From assembly GCF_900101175.1 (NCBI RefSeq), contig NZ_FNFQ01000014.1, positions 1 through 64,000 on the forward strand: 64,000 nucleotides of DNA, written 5' to 3'. The stretch is from Stenotrophomonas pavanii (GTDB lineage Bacteria; Pseudomonadota; Gammaproteobacteria; Xanthomonadales; Xanthomonadaceae). Under the pieces are notes generated by a model. The model was not told the DNA's origin. It saw only the letters and a list, made by a program, of their open reading frames with translations, and made no database searches. The position numbers and the translations under genes were made by a program. Shown one piece after another: positions 8,501 through 16,550 of the stretch (position 1 is the stretch's first letter; every line of letters begins with the position of its first letter).

Positions 8501-9382
8501 ATGAAAGAGAAGTCGCTTGCCTCCCTCAACGGCCTCGGCACGCTGGCCGGTGCCCTGCTCGTCGCCCTCGCCGGCGCTGCCCTGTTCGTACTGGGCGTGG
8601 CCGCCAAGGCCAGCACCGGCTCGCCCAACCTGCTGCTGATGCTGCTGGGTGCGCTGCTGGGGGTCCTGGGCGTATTCATCCTGGCCGGCCTGTACACCGT
8701 CCAGCCCAACCAGGCCGCGGTGCTGAGCCTGTTCGGCAAATACGTGGGTACCGTGAAGGACAACGGCCTGCGCTGGAACAACCCCTTCTATGCCAAGCGC
8801 CGGGTCAGCCAGCGCGTGCGCAACTTCGAGAGCGGCAAGCTGAAGGTCAACGAGCTCGATGGCAGCCCGATCGAGATCGCCGCGGTGATTGTCTGGCAGG
8901 TGGTCGACGCCTCCGAGGCCGTCTACAACGTGGACGACTACGAGAGCTTCGTGCATATCCAGTCCGAATCGGCGTTGCGCGCGATGGCCACCAGTTACCC
9001 CTACGACCAGCACGAGGACGGCCAGCTGGCGCTGCGCAGCCACGCCAGCGAGATCTCCCAGCACCTGAAGAACGAACTGGCCGAGCGCCTGGCCGACGCG
9101 GGCGTGCAGGTGATCGATGCGCGCATCAGCCACCTGGCCTACGCCGCCGAAATCGCCCAGGCGATGCTGCAGCGGCAACAGGCCAACGCGGTGATCGCCG
9201 CGCGCACGCGCATCGTGGCCGGTGCGGTGGGCATGGTCGAAATGGCCCTGGCCGAACTGCAGAAAAACGGCGTGGTTGAGCTGGACGAGGAACGCAAGGC
9301 GCACATGGTCAGCAACCTGCTGACCGTGCTGTGCTCGGACCGCGGCACCCAACCGATCGTCAACGCCGGTTCGCTGTACTGA
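8501..9382 (+). CDS. SPFH/Band 7 (stomatin-like) membrane protein
   Basis: This 293-residue protein has two hydrophobic segments (about residues 10-32 and 41-64) followed by an SPFH domain (about 65-240) with the pattern [32 protein letters not shown] and later [26 protein letters not shown]. The C-terminal part has the [27 protein letters not shown] helix, here [24 protein letters not shown] proteins oligomerise on membranes and scaffold proteases or microdomains. It begins a tight operon with a ribbon-helix-helix protein, a DUF4177 protein and a PH-domain membrane protein, behind the GATATC pair. Confidence 0.88.
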   Translation: MKEKSLASLNGLGTLAGALLVALAGAALFVLGVAAKASTGSPNLLLMLLGALLGVLGVFILAGLYTVQPNQAAVLSLFGKYVGTVKDNGLRWNNPFYAKRRVSQRVRNFESGKLKVNELDGSPIEIAAVIVWQVVDASEAVYNVDDYESFVHIQSESALRAMATSYPYDQHEDGQLALRSHASEISQHLKNELAERLADAGVQVIDARISHLAYAAEIAQAMLQRQQANAVIAARTRIVAGAVGMVEMALAELQKNGVVELDEERKAHMVSNLLTVLCSDRGTQPIVNAGSLY

Positions 9383-9427
9383 ACCACCCTCGCAACGGGG
9401 CGCCCCACCGCCCCGCCAGGAGTTTTC

Positions 9428-9607
9428 ATGAGTGAGAAGAAAGCCTATCCGCTGCGCATCAACGCCGAGGTCCTGGCCGCCGCGCAGCGCTGGGCTGACG
9501 ACGAGCTGCGCAGCCTCAACGCGCAGATCGAATACGTGCTGCGCGACGCCCTGCGCAAGGCAGGACGCCTGCCAAAACCCACGCCATCGCCGGAGGACAA
9601 GGAATGA
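9428..9607 (+). CDS. Arc-family ribbon-helix-helix protein
   Basis: This 59-residue protein has the compact RHH layout: a beta strand ([14 protein letters not shown]), helix A ([22 protein letters not shown]) and a short charged tail. In Arc-type repressors the strand enters the major groove as a dimer. It starts 45 bp after the SPFH gene and its stop overlaps the next start (ATGA, 9604-9607), so it is translated with the operon. The strand sequence YPLRIN fits DNA-binding Arc-like proteins found next to SPFH genes. It is the natural candidate to bind the GATATC pair upstream. Confidence 0.8.
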   Translation: MSEKKAYPLRINAEVLAAAQRWADDELRSLNAQIEYVLRDALRKAGRLPKPTPSPEDKE

Positions 9608-9783
9608 GCACGCGCTGGAGCTACCAGACCATCGAGGTCAAGACATCCATGATGGGCGTCCTCAAGGCCGAGGACGTCCAGGCCGAGCTGACCCGCCAGG
9701 GCCAGCTGGGCTGGGAACTGGTCAACATCATCATCCCGGCACCGATGCGCCCGGCGATGCTGGTGTTCAAGAAGCAGGCCTGA
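9604..9783 (+). CDS. DUF4177 small protein
   Basis: This 59-residue protein opens with [14 protein letters not shown] and carries the DUF4177 signature [13 protein letters not shown], followed by a short C-terminal strand (AMLVFKKQA). DUF4177 proteins are small, single-domain and of unknown function; the pattern 'x-LG-WELV' is diagnostic. Its start overlaps the RHH stop codon by four bases, which implies translational coupling. The following gene begins 3 bp after its stop. Confidence 0.8.
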   Translation: MSTRWSYQTIEVKTSMMGVLKAEDVQAELTRQGQLGWELVNIIIPAPMRPAMLVFKKQA

Positions 9784-9786
9784 ACC

Positions 9787-10380
9787 ATGACTGCCAGCGA
9801 TCCGAAGCAGTACGAGGTGGCCGAAAGCTCGCCGTTGCGCGTGCTGTGGATCGTGCTGCCCCTGCTCGCCGCCTTCGTGGCCTGCCTGTATGCGCAGCTG
9901 TACAAGGCACCGGCGACGGCACCCTGGATTGAAGTGACGCTGTCGCCGCCCTGGTTCCGGATGGGCGGCAGCGCCGCCTGGAGCCTGCTGGTCATTGCAG
10001 CGCTCGGCGTCGGGCTGGGCGCAGCGTTCTTCCGCCGCCGGGTGGAACTGGCCGATGACGTGCTGGACGTGCGCTCGACGATGTACCGCCGCCGTATCCC
10101 GGTGACGCAGCTGCGGCTGGACCAGGCCGAGGTGGTCGATCTTGCCCGCGACCGCCGCTATGGCATCCGTTTCAAGACCAACGGCTATGCGATGCCGGGC
10201 TTCTACTCCGGGCACTTCCGCCTGCAGGGCGGCGGCAAGGGCTTTGCCCTGGTCACCGACCGCAGCCGCGTTCTGGTGCTGCCGGTACGCGACGGCAGCG
10301 CGCTGCTGCTCAGCCTGGACCGGCCGCAGGTACTGCTGGACGCACTGCGCAAGGTGGCCGCACCGGCGCCGCGGCAGTAA
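9787..10380 (+). CDS. PH-domain-containing membrane protein
   Basis: This 197-residue protein has two membrane helices (about residues 18-38 and 62-82) followed by a soluble region of about 110 residues that looks like a bacterial PH fold: ELADDVLDVRSTMYRRRIPVTQLRLDQAEVVDL, then YGIRFKTNGYAMPGFYSGHFRL, and VLVLPVRDGSALLLSLDRPQ near the end. The conserved pattern of a structure-dependent 'value set by membrane proximity' is typical of PH_10-type proteins whose function is unknown. It is the last gene of the SPFH operon, 3 bp after the DUF4177 gene. Confidence 0.75.
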   Translation: MTASDPKQYEVAESSPLRVLWIVLPLLAAFVACLYAQLYKAPATAPWIEVTLSPPWFRMGGSAAWSLLVIAALGVGLGAAFFRRRVELADDVLDVRSTMYRRRIPVTQLRLDQAEVVDLARDRRYGIRFKTNGYAMPGFYSGHFRLQGGGKGFALVTDRSRVLVLPVRDGSALLLSLDRPQVLLDALRKVAAPAPRQ

Positions 10381-10389
10381 GCTGCGGCG

Positions 10390-11199
10390 ATGCAACGACG
10401 CGCGCCCCTGCTGATCAATACCGAGGCCATCGAGCTGTGGCCCGCCCACCTGCTGCGCGCACGCAGCACCCTGGATGCCCGCCTGCTGTCGCAGGCACAG
10501 TGGGTGCTGCGGCGCAAGCGCGATGGCCGCTTCCTGGCGGCGGTGACGACGCATGGCGTGCATTCGCTGGTACCGCGCCTGCCGCGCGAACCCGGGGTCG
10601 AGGAGGCTCTGGCGCTGCTCGATGCAGCGGCGGCGCGGCCGTTCGGCGCTGCGCTGCAGGATCAGTGGTTGCCACTGGCGGGCCTGCAGCAGCGCCTGCA
10701 GCAGCTGGGCCTGGATGCCCAGCGCTATGCCGACGACAGCGGCCTGCCATTGGAGCCCGAACCGTGCCTGCTGCACTTCGCCGGTCGTGACCGGTTCGGC
10801 CGCCCGCTGTGGCTGCGCCGCGGCGCCGCGCAGGGATGGCGGCGGATGCGCCTGCACGCGGCACGGGAGGGCATCGCGCTCGACGCAATCTCCGGCTTCC
10901 GCAGCCATGCCTACCAGTTGGGCATCTTCGAGCGGAAGCTGGCACGCGGGCTGAGCGTGGCGGAGATCCTGAAGGTCAATGCCGCACCGGGGTTCAGCGA
11001 ACACCACAGCGGCCACGCGCTGGACATCGGCACACCGGGCGATGCACCGGCCGAAGAATCATTTGAAGCCACCGACGCGTTCGCCTGGCTACAGGCCCAT
11101 GCCGGCAGGCATGGCTTCCATCTGAGCTACCCGCGTGAAAACCCGCACGGCATCGTCTACGAACCCTGGCACTGGTGCTGGAGACCGGCCAACGGCTGA
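10390..11199 (+). CDS. VanY-like D-alanyl-D-alanine carboxypeptidase family protein
   Basis: This 269-residue protein carries a C-terminal M15B peptidase domain (about residues 135-265). The zinc motif SxHxxGxAxD is intact as S203-E-H205-H-S-G-H-A-L-D212, and the downstream EPWHW supplies the third zinc ligand. The family trims the last D-Ala from peptidoglycan stems. The first ~125 residues are not a signal peptide and look like a separate uncharacterised domain. No clear export signal is visible, so it may work on cytoplasmic precursors or be exported another way. It starts 9 bp after the PH-domain gene and may belong to that transcript. Confidence 0.82.
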   Translation: MQRRAPLLINTEAIELWPAHLLRARSTLDARLLSQAQWVLRRKRDGRFLAAVTTHGVHSLVPRLPREPGVEEALALLDAAAARPFGAALQDQWLPLAGLQQRLQQLGLDAQRYADDSGLPLEPEPCLLHFAGRDRFGRPLWLRRGAAQGWRRMRLHAAREGIALDAISGFRSHAYQLGIFERKLARGLSVAEILKVNAAPGFSEHHSGHALDIGTPGDAPAEESFEATDAFAWLQAHAGRHGFHLSYPRENPHGIVYEPWHWCWRPANG

Positions 11200-11265
11200 G
11201 CCCCGCGTGGCGCCCGCACGCGGAATGGAACGAGAGAGCAGAGACAAAAGCGGACCGCTTCGCTC

Positions 11266-11340
11266 GAAGCCGAGCATGGCTCGGCTCTACAGCCGCTGCC
11301 GCGCAACGCCCCCATGTAATGCCGGGCCATGCTCGGCTGT
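11266..11340. repeat. Degenerate GTAG-type palindromes (CCGAGC subfamily)
   Basis: Two decayed elements of the AGCCGAGCATGGCTCGGCT type lie here: one at about 11268-11290 ending in CTAC, and one at about 11322-11340 with CCATGCTCGGCTGTAC. The intact form of the same subfamily is seen at 56193-56220. They occupy the interval between the peptidase gene and the convergent DUF423 gene. Confidence 0.65.
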
Positions 11341-11354
11341 ACCCCGAATTGCCC

Positions 11355-11726
11355 TCACCGCCTCAACGCATTGATCGCCAGCAACACCCAGCCGGCCATC
11401 ATGCTGGTGCCGCCGATCGGCGCCATCCGCGTCGGCCACTGCCACAACGCCCCGCCCACCAGACTGCCGGAAAACAGCAGCACGCCCAGCAGCAGCACGT
11501 ACAGCGCCAGGTGCGCGATCGCTCCGTGCGCGCGCGGCCCCAGCGCCACCAGCACCGCGCCATGCGCGAACGCATACAGCGCTGCCAGGTTCAGGTGCTG
11601 CTGCGCCAGCGGGTCGGCTACGCCGTGCGATGCGTAGGCAGACAGGCCGATCGAGGCAGCGGCCAGCAGCGCACCCACGCAGGCCAGCAGGGACGGCTTA
11701 CGCGCGCGACGTTCAAGGTTGAACAT
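11355..11726 (-). CDS. DUF423 membrane protein
   Basis: This 123-residue inner-membrane protein has four hydrophobic segments (about residues 12-32, 44-62, 68-88 and 97-118). Family marks are GALLAAASIGLSAYASHG near the start, then ALYAFAHGAVLVALG, LFSGSLVGGALWQWP and the closing TRMAPIGGTSMMAGWVLLA. DUF423 proteins (YgdD type) are widespread and have no established function. ATG 11726 is the start of the conserved segment; a longer in-frame extension adds nine residues with no support. A strong terminator of the next gene lies directly upstream. Confidence 0.87.
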   Translation of the reverse strand: MFNLERRARKPSLLACVGALLAAASIGLSAYASHGVADPLAQQHLNLAALYAFAHGAVLVALGPRAHGAIAHLALYVLLLGVLLFSGSLVGGALWQWPTRMAPIGGTSMMAGWVLLAINALRR

Positions 11727-11765
11727 GAAGGCTCCTTGCGCAGCACCCCTCACCGGGTGCGGAAT

Positions 11766-11800
11766 AAAAAAAAACGCGCCGCAGTCAGCGGCGCGTTTTC
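11766..11800 (-). terminator. Rho-independent terminator
   Basis: Read on the minus strand, a 9-bp stem ACGCGCCGC/GCGGCGCGT with a 5-nt loop is followed by an unbroken run of nine T. It sits 31 bp after the stop codon of the SRPBCC gene and is the clearest intrinsic terminator of the window. On the plus strand only four T follow. Confidence 0.9.
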
Positions 11801-11830
11801 GTGTCCAACACTACATGGGACAGCCGAGGC

Positions 11831-12904
11831 TTACTTGACGGCCCAGTAGATGTCGTAGGTACCTTCGGGGGTGAACGACTTGTCGATGCCGTCCTTCCAG
11901 GTTTCGTACGGGCGGTCGATGACTTCGTTGCCCGAAGTCACGGCCCAGGCACGCAGGCCGTTGCGGGCCACGTCCAGGCCCGCCATGTGGCCGGTGTAGG
12001 CCGCATGCGCCGAACGGTGCGGAGCAACGTGCACGTACTTGACCGGTGCGCCGCCGTCGATCTTGACGGTCAGCTCGTCGGCAGCAGCACCTTCAGCACC
12101 CTTCTTCTTCACCGGCTGGGCGATGTCGAAGGCGTACTTCTCCTGGCCGAAGTCGGTGGTGATGATGCGGAACGGACCGGCGGCTTCAAGGCCATTGGCC
12201 TCCATCACGCGCTTGATCCACTCCTGGTTGTCCTTGATCGACTTGGTGATGGAATCCTGGCCGCGGTCCACGTTACCAGCGTTGACCACCAGCAGGTTCT
12301 CGGCCGGCACTTCCACGATGGCCAGGTCGGTCAGCGGGGCTTCCGGGGTGCGGTAGTCGACGTTCGGAACGCTGGCGAGCATGTTGGCGATGCGCGACAG
12401 GCCCAGCTTGATGTCATCGCCGATCTGGCGGCTGACATACAGGCCGGCGTAACGGCCGAACAGGTCAAAGCCGTACTTCACCGAGTAGTCCTGGGTGATC
12501 TTGACGTTGCGACCACCCTTGCCGGTCGGCTCCAGGTTGAAGGTGGTGACCTTGTCGTGACCCTTGGTGGCGTCTTCGATGGCGATCACAACACGCTTGT
12601 TCTCTTCGGCTTCGGTGATCTTCCAGGAACCGGTACCCAGGTCCTTGGAGTTGAAGTCGAGGGTGGCACCGGTACCGGACGCCGGGCCGGACAGCTTCAG
12701 TTCAACGGCGGGATCGCGCAGTACCAGCGGGTTCCAGTCCTTGAAGCGGCGCAGGCTGCTGACCGTGTCGTACACGATCGTCATCTTGCGGTTGGTCTCG
12801 ATGCTTTCGGTGATGTGACGCTCGCCCGGCAGACATACGCCAATGATGACGAACAGGCCAGCCACGATCCCCAAGGCGATCAGGAACTCGATAATACGGG
12901 TCAT
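11831..12904 (-). CDS. SRPBCC family protein with GyrI-like C-terminal half
   Basis: This 357-residue protein starts with one hydrophobic helix (residues 7-27, a membrane anchor or uncleaved signal), then an SRPBCC/polyketide-cyclase-like ligand-binding fold (about 30-185: VYDTVSSLRRFKDWNPLVLRDPAVELKLSG, GTGSWKITEAEENKRVVIAIE). The second half (about 195-357) resembles a GyrI-like small-molecule binding domain (AGPFRIITTDFGQEKYAFDIAQPV, HAAYTGHMAGLDVARNGLRAWAV). Both folds bind small hydrophobic ligands. The role is unknown. It stands alone with its own terminator. Confidence 0.8.
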   Translation of the reverse strand: MTRIIEFLIALGIVAGLFVIIGVCLPGERHITESIETNRKMTIVYDTVSSLRRFKDWNPLVLRDPAVELKLSGPASGTGATLDFNSKDLGTGSWKITEAEENKRVVIAIEDATKGHDKVTTFNLEPTGKGGRNVKITQDYSVKYGFDLFGRYAGLYVSRQIGDDIKLGLSRIANMLASVPNVDYRTPEAPLTDLAIVEVPAENLLVVNAGNVDRGQDSITKSIKDNQEWIKRVMEANGLEAAGPFRIITTDFGQEKYAFDIAQPVKKKGAEGAAADELTVKIDGGAPVKYVHVAPHRSAHAAYTGHMAGLDVARNGLRAWAVTSGNEVIDRPYETWKDGIDKSFTPEGTYDIYWAVK

Positions 12905-12952
12905 TCAGAGAGTCTCCGGGGCCGATCCCACGGCCGGGTTGATTGAAGCGAA

Positions 12953-13000
12953 GCGCCAATCCTAGCAGGCTTCGCGGGCATTGTTTATCGGGATTGGCGC
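12953..13000. promoter_or_regulatory. Inverted repeat upstream of the SRPBCC gene
   Basis: GCGCCAATCC at 12953-12962 is repeated as its exact complement GGATTGGCGC at 12991-13000, with 28 bp between the arms. It lies 49 bp upstream of the SRPBCC start, in the promoter interval. It could be a pair of half-sites for a regulator or an RNA stem in the leader; the sequence alone does not decide. Confidence 0.4.
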
Positions 13001-13138
13001 ACCGGTTTCCGTGCCGGCTGCGTATTTGTATGGACAAAGAATTCGAAGGGTAACGCATACCGCTGCCCGGCAAGTAGGGGGCAACCTTGGCGGGAACCCT
13101 TGGGCGCTACCCAAGTCCTTGTACCAAAAGGAATTTTG

Positions 13139-13780
13139 TCAGACCAACTGGAGTTCAAACGCCTTCAGTACGGCCCGCGTACGGTCGCGCACGCCCAGCT
13201 TGGAGAGGATGTTGGAGACGTGGTTCTTGATGGTGCCCTCGGCCACGCCCAGCGAGTTGGCGATCTCCTTGTTGGAGAAGCCACTGGCCATCAGCCGCAG
13301 GATCTCGGTCTCACGGTCGGTCAGCGGGTCCGGGCGGTCCAGGCTGACGAACTCGTTGCGCATGTGCTCCAGGCCGGAGAGCAGCCGCTGGGTCACCGCC
13401 GGCTGCACCAGCGAACCGCCATCGGCCACGGTGCGGATGGCACCGACCAGCTGCGCCAGGGTGACATCCTTGAGCAGGTAGCCCTTGGCACCGGCCTTGA
13501 GCCCGGCCAGCACCAGCTGGTCATCGTCGAACGTGGTGAGGATGATGGTCGGCGGCAGCTGTTCCTGCCGCGACAGCACCTGCAGGGCCTCCAGGCCCGA
13601 CATCACCGGCATGCGCATGTCCATCAGCACCACGTCGGGGCGCACCTGCGGTATCAGCTCGACCGCCTGCCGGCCGTCGCCGGCCTCGGCCACCACCTCG
13701 ATGCCGTCGTCGAGCGCCAGCAGGGAGCGGATTCCCTGCCGCACCAGGGTTTGGTCGTCGACCAGGCAGACGCGAATCAT
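13139..13780 (-). CDS. NarL/LuxR-type response regulator
   Basis: This 213-residue regulator has a receiver domain (residues 1-120) with Asp8, Asp9 and the phospho-acceptor Asp54 (VVLMDMRMP), and a LuxR-type helix-turn-helix at about 148-210 (LTDRETEILRLMASGFSNKEIANSLGVAEGTIKNHVSNILSKLGV). ATG 13780 overlaps the kinase stop codon (ATGA), so the pair is translationally coupled; a TTG one codon upstream is less likely. Together with the preceding kinase it resembles DesR-type systems, which respond to membrane state. The target genes are not evident. Confidence 0.92.
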   Translation of the reverse strand: MIRVCLVDDQTLVRQGIRSLLALDDGIEVVAEAGDGRQAVELIPQVRPDVVLMDMRMPVMSGLEALQVLSRQEQLPPTIILTTFDDDQLVLAGLKAGAKGYLLKDVTLAQLVGAIRTVADGGSLVQPAVTQRLLSGLEHMRNEFVSLDRPDPLTDRETEILRLMASGFSNKEIANSLGVAEGTIKNHVSNILSKLGVRDRTRAVLKAFELQLV

Positions 13781-14976
13781 CAACGCACTCCTTCAGGAAC
13801 CTTGGTAAGGGCGGCCACCAGCACCGTTGCCGGCACCGTTGCCCGCAGCCGGAAGCCTTCACCGGGGCGGGTCTCGATCTGCAGCTGGCCGCCACATTGT
13901 TGCAGGCGCTCGCGCATGCCGCGCAAGCCATTGCCCACGTTGACCATATCCGCGCCGACGCCGTCGTCGCGGGCCTCCACCACCACCCGGTCGGGGGCTT
14001 CACGGTACACCTTGATCCACAGGTGGCGGGCACTGGCATGGCGCACCGCGTTGGTGATGATCTCCTGGGTGCAGCGCAGCAGCACGTGGGCCCGCTGCGG
14101 GTCCTCCACGTTCAGCGGATCCTCGATGTCCAGCTGGATGTCCAGCGAGGGCACGTTCTCGGTCAGCGGGCGCAGCGCCGCCGCCAGGTCGATGGCACCG
14201 GTCTCGCGCAGCTGGCTGACCACTTCGCGCACGTTGCCCAGCAGCAGCTTGGCCAGTGCATGCGAGCGCTTGACGTGGTCCAGCGCCTGGCCCTCTGCCA
14301 GGTGGCCGGCCACTTCCAGGTTCAGGGTCAGCGCGGTCAGCTGGTGGCCGAGCAGGTCATGCAGCTCGCGCGAAATGCGGGTGCGCTCGTTGACCCGCGC
14401 ACTCTCGGCCAGCAGGGCCCGGGTGGCGCGCAGCTCCGAATTGAGCCGGCGCTGCTCGTCGCGGGCCTCGGTCTGCTGTCGCGCGACCAGGCTGGTCACG
14501 AAGATGAACATGGAAAAGCCGCCATACAGCAGCGACTGCATCACTGCTTCGAACAGCGGGAAGCGCAGCAGCATGTAGTAGACCGGCGCGACCGCCAGCT
14601 GGCTGACCAGCAGCCACAGCACTCCCAACCGCACCGACAGCATCCACGGGATGACCCCGGCGGCCACCATCATCAGGATGCTGCCCAGGCCCGAGCCGCT
14701 GAGGAAGCTGACCCCCAGCGCCGAGATCGTCAGCAGCAGCAGCAGGCCACGGTCCAGCCAGCTGGTATGGCTGTCGCTGCGCAGGATGCGGGTGAGCCAG
14801 TAATAGGCGGTGCCGAAAGACAGATAGGCGACGAACAGCAGGATCGCCCAGCCGCCCATGTCGCTGCGGCTGTGCAGGTTCTCGAACTGCGAGTAGGCCA
14901 GCGGCAGGCCGACCATGACCCAGGTGAACAGGCCGGCCAGACGGAGGACGCGGGTATGGCTGAGGACTCCCAACAT
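13780..14976 (-). CDS. DesK-like sensor histidine kinase
   Basis: This 398-residue kinase has about six membrane helices in its first ~180 residues, a short linker, then a HisKA_3 dimerisation domain (RTRISRELHDLLGHQLTALTLNLEVA near residues 200-225) whose His is the phosphorylation site, and an HATPase domain (about 290-390: CTQEIITNAVRHASA, ARDDGVGADMVNVGNGLRGMRERL). No periplasmic sensor domain is visible, so the signal is probably sensed within the membrane, as in DesK. It precedes and overlaps its response regulator by four bases. Confidence 0.92.
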   Translation of the reverse strand: MLGVLSHTRVLRLAGLFTWVMVGLPLAYSQFENLHSRSDMGGWAILLFVAYLSFGTAYYWLTRILRSDSHTSWLDRGLLLLLTISALGVSFLSGSGLGSILMMVAAGVIPWMLSVRLGVLWLLVSQLAVAPVYYMLLRFPLFEAVMQSLLYGGFSMFIFVTSLVARQQTEARDEQRRLNSELRATRALLAESARVNERTRISRELHDLLGHQLTALTLNLEVAGHLAEGQALDHVKRSHALAKLLLGNVREVVSQLRETGAIDLAAALRPLTENVPSLDIQLDIEDPLNVEDPQRAHVLLRCTQEIITNAVRHASARHLWIKVYREAPDRVVVEARDDGVGADMVNVGNGLRGMRERLQQCGGQLQIETRPGEGFRLRATVPATVLVAALTKVPEGVR

Positions 14977-15127
14977 GCCAGCACTCTACGGGCCCGGGCT
15001 GCCTCGCGCACTCCCACGGAAGTCATGCCTGCCCGGTCGCCTGTTCATGCCGCAGCCCACCCCGGGCATGCAATAATCGTGCGCAGGGTCCCTTGATGGA
15101 CCAACCGCGTTACCCCACGGAGTCACA

Positions 15128-15724
15128 ATGTCGATTGTCATCCGCGACGTGCGCGAGCACGAGCTCGATTCCGTCCTGGCTTTGAACAACAACGCTGGCC
15201 TGGCCATCCTTCCCCTGGATGCGGCACGACTGCGCCTGTTCTATGAGACCGCTGAGTATTTCCGCGTCGCCGAGCGCGACGGCAACCTGGCCGGTTTCCT
15301 GATCGGCTTCGGCAGCGACAGCCAGCACGACAGCAGCAATTTCGCCTGGTTCAAGCAGCAGCTGGACACCCCGTTCTTCTACATCGACCGCATCGTGGTC
15401 GCCAGCCGCCGCCGTGGCGGTGGTGTCGGCCGTGCGTTCTACGCCGACGCGCAGAGCTTCGCCGAGCTGCGCTACCCGCAGATGACCTGCGAGGTCTTCC
15501 TCGACCATGGCGCCGATGCCGCCCTGCTCTTCCACGGCAGCTTCGGCTTCCGCGAGCTGGGCCAGAACACCATGCCGCAGGTCGATGTGCGCGCCAGCAT
15601 GCTGGCCAAGGAACTGTGCAGCTACCCCTGGGTCAAGGAGACCTACGGCGGCAAGCTGCCGGATGTGGCATGGACACGCGCCCGGCAACTGCCGGCGCAG
15701 GCACAGCGGCCGACGGGGACCTGA
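15128..15724 (+). CDS. GNAT family N-acetyltransferase
   Basis: This 198-residue protein has the GNAT fold: a start strand (IVIRDVREHELDSVLALN), the central beta strand FFYIDRIVVASRRRGGGVGRAFY with the acetyl-CoA phosphate loop R-R-G-G-G-V-G near residues 96-104, and the C-terminal ALLFHGSFGFRELGQN. The substrate is unknown. Its stop codon is two bases before the likely minC start, so it is probably transcribed with the minCDE operon. That position is shared in related genomes, which makes a link to cell-division control or just shared promoter use possible. Confidence 0.85.
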   Translation: MSIVIRDVREHELDSVLALNNNAGLAILPLDAARLRLFYETAEYFRVAERDGNLAGFLIGFGSDSQHDSSNFAWFKQQLDTPFFYIDRIVVASRRRGGGVGRAFYADAQSFAELRYPQMTCEVFLDHGADAALLFHGSFGFRELGQNTMPQVDVRASMLAKELCSYPWVKETYGGKLPDVAWTRARQLPAQAQRPTGT

Positions 15725-15726
15725 GC

Positions 15727-16515
15727 GTGGCGGTGAATTTCGATTACGAACAGGCCGGTGAACTGAAGATCGGCCAGGTGGGCATCGCCAACCTGCGCAT
15801 CCGTACCCTTGACGTCGAGCGCCTCGTGCAGGAAATGCGCGAGCGCGTGACCCGCGCCCCGAAGCTGTTCGGCCGCGCCGCGGTGATCCTCGACTTCGGC
15901 GGCCTGAGCCAGGTGCCGGACGTGGCCACCGCGCAGGCGCTGGTCGACGGCCTGCGCAGCGCCGGCGTGCTGCCGGTGGCGCTGGCCTATGGCACCAGCG
16001 CGATCGACCTGCTCTCGCAGCAGCTCGGCCTGCCGTTGCTCGCCAAGTTCCGCGCGCAGTACGAGCGTGCCGAGGCCGAGCAGGCCCCGCCGCCGCCCGC
16101 ACCGGAACCGCGCCGGGCAGCCCGTGCCGAGCCGAAACCGGCCCCGGCAGCGCCGGTGGCCAAGGTGGCCGACGCCGCCGCGCCGCAACCGGGCCGCATG
16201 CAGCTGGGCAACGTGCGTTCGGGCCAGCAGCTGTACGCGGAAAACTGCGACCTGACCGTGATGGCCACCGTCGGCGCCGGCGCCGAGGTCATCGCCGACG
16301 GCAGCATCCATATCTACGGGACTCTGCGCGGCCGCGCGCTGGCAGGGGCCCAGGGCAACACCGCGGCACGTATTTTCTGCCGTGATTTCCATGCGGAACT
16401 GGTCGCCATTGCAGGCCATTACAAGGTACTGGACGATGTCCCGGACAACCTGCGCGGCAAGGCCGTGCAGGTGTGGCTGGAACAGGACCAGATCAAGATC
16501 GCTGCGCTGGACTGA
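15727..16515 (+). CDS. minC: Septum site-determining protein MinC
   Basis: MinC (262 residues) inhibits FtsZ assembly away from midcell and is activated by MinD. The N-terminal FtsZ-binding domain spans residues ~1-105, then a Pro/Ala-rich linker (~115-150), then the C-terminal beta-helix domain that binds MinD (~155-262; QLYAENCDLTVMATVGAGAEVIADGSIHIYGTLRGRALAGA is its conserved core). GTG 15727 was chosen because the conserved N-terminus begins at AVNFDYEQAGELK and it lies 2 bp after the previous stop codon; ATG 15670 would overlap the GNAT gene. First gene of the min operon proper. Confidence 0.93.
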   Translation: MAVNFDYEQAGELKIGQVGIANLRIRTLDVERLVQEMRERVTRAPKLFGRAAVILDFGGLSQVPDVATAQALVDGLRSAGVLPVALAYGTSAIDLLSQQLGLPLLAKFRAQYERAEAEQAPPPPAPEPRRAARAEPKPAPAAPVAKVADAAAPQPGRMQLGNVRSGQQLYAENCDLTVMATVGAGAEVIADGSIHIYGTLRGRALAGAQGNTAARIFCRDFHAELVAIAGHYKVLDDVPDNLRGKAVQVWLEQDQIKIAALD

Positions 16516-16550
16516 CGCAGCACCCAAACAGAATCATCAGGAGAAGTCCT

